Assembly (NCBI GenBank): GCA_012295275.1
Contig: CM022666.1
Coordinates: forward strand, 14,439,938 to 14,496,933
Reading direction: 5' to 3'
Origin: Chrysomallon squamiferum
Taxonomy: Eukaryota > Mollusca > Gastropoda > Neomphalida > Peltospiridae
Length of the DNA stretch: 56,996 bases
Part shown: positions 56,160 through 56,996 of the stretch, piece by piece
How positions within the stretch are numbered: the first letter of the stretch is position 1
Layout of the letters: every line of letters starts with the position of its first letter
Notes under the pieces: model-generated
Told to the model about the DNA's origin: nothing
The model's input: only the letters and a program-made list of their open reading frames with translations
The model's database searches: none
Made by a program: the position numbers and the translations under genes

Positions 56160-56996
56160 CTTTTCCTCCATTTCTCACAGAATTCTAAACCAAAAAAACG
56201 CTGCCGTTTTATTTTCGCTTTTGTTTCATGTTTTCAAGTAGTTTCTGTTATATAGTAATTGTGGAATTTTTTTTTACAAACATTTGTTTTAAGCTGTTCT
56301 TCTAGACAGTTAGGAATTTCTGGTATTTGTAGTGTTTCTTGGTCAGTATGTAAAGACAATTTATAATATTTTTATCACTGTTAACAGAGAGCCATTGTAA
56401 ACTGTAACAAATGGTCAAAAGTTATATTTTATTACTAAGTGCATATGGATAATTCTGAATTAATGTTTTTGTAGCTATTTGATCGGACTCTTTATTCCAA
56501 ATGATATTCAAGGAATAGGTTTCTAATTTTTTAAACAGAACATTTGTTTGGGTTTGGCAGTGAAGAAAAAAGATAAGCATATTTCAATAAAACAATTTTC
56601 TATTACAGTAATTTTTCCTAGAGGAGACAAAGAAGGTTTTGACCATTGTTCAAGCAGCCTTTTAACCTCATTCAATTTTGCGTTATAGTTTAATTCATGT
56701 ATCTGACAGAGATCTGTGGGAAACTAAAATATTGTAAATTCTGTAGTCCATTTTAATTTTTGTTTTGAACACATTTTTCTGTGATGATTACTAGTCTTTG
56801 CCTAATTTTACAATGTTAGTTTTACTTGTGTTAACTTTAAGACCAAATAGTGAGGTGAAATGTTTCCACAGATGCTGTAAGAGTTTTATCACACCACTTG
56901 ATAGCAATGTAGTGTCGTCTGCAAACTCTTCAACGTTAAATTCTTTACCGTTTATCTCAGTCCCATGTAGATTTTTGTCATTTACTACCAAGATTT
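56160..56996 (-). mobile_element. Non-LTR retrotransposon RT relic, right copy
   Basis: Reverse complement of 8095-8900. The minus-strand frame 56991-56791 is continuous across the FADDTTLLSSGVIKLLQHLW region, with the FADD catalytic box followed by GLKVNTSKTNIVKLGKD, so this copy lacks the frameshift of the left copy. Later stops and the window edge leave it partial. Confidence 0.7.

Overview
The window is eukaryotic nuclear DNA. It is AT-rich and has spliced genes with GT/AG introns, very many microsatellites, a Tc1-type transposon relic, non-LTR retrotransposon pieces and TRIM, ankyrin and metallo-beta-lactamase gene fragments. These features together suggest a spiralian invertebrate, most likely a mollusc. 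That is an inference; no species can be named. The only run of N is 29297-29496 (exactly 200 bases), so the window is two contigs joined by a scaffold gap: A (1-29296) and B (29497-56996).

Layout of contig A, plus strand. A complete three-exon TRIM gene lies at 725-4220, followed by its CA-rich 3' UTR and AT-rich flank. Next come a decayed Tc1-like transposase (6474-7510, minus), a non-LTR reverse-transcriptase relic (8095-8950), and a repeat with AGGTCA motifs and a poly(A) tail (9500-10096). Two exons of an MBLAC1-like gene follow (10268-10677), then broken ANKRD42-like exons (12494-14112) and an imperfect tandem array with long (GA)n tracts (14850-22300). A second TRIM locus keeps its 5' UTR exon and SPRY exon but has lost the RING/B-box exon (22800-24451). 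The contig ends with a second broken ANKRD42-like copy (26310-28698).

Contig B, read on its minus strand, repeats the order of A from 8.1 to 24.9 kb: RT relic (56996-56160), 67-bp minisatellite (54480-54110), ANKRD42-like coiled-coil exons (52824-52188), (GA)n array (51580-50400). It then departs into an orphan TRIM 3' flank (50396-49000) and a separately duplicated block (49000-39270). It returns to the array (37600-35700) and a complete TRIM gene with 5' UTR exon (34880-30007). The homology stops at the gap, at the point equivalent to about 24.9 kb in A.

The two complete TRIM genes (613 residues each by my splice model) have identical exon lengths (1117, 78 and 647 nt). They encode RING, two B-boxes, coiled coil and B30.2/SPRY, the layout of E3 ubiquitin ligases often used in innate immunity. 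Everything else protein-coding here is partial or broken. The main open question is whether the mirrored halves are a real inverted duplication or two haplotypes placed head to head across the gap. Gene models rest on reading frames and splice signals read by eye; no alignments were run.
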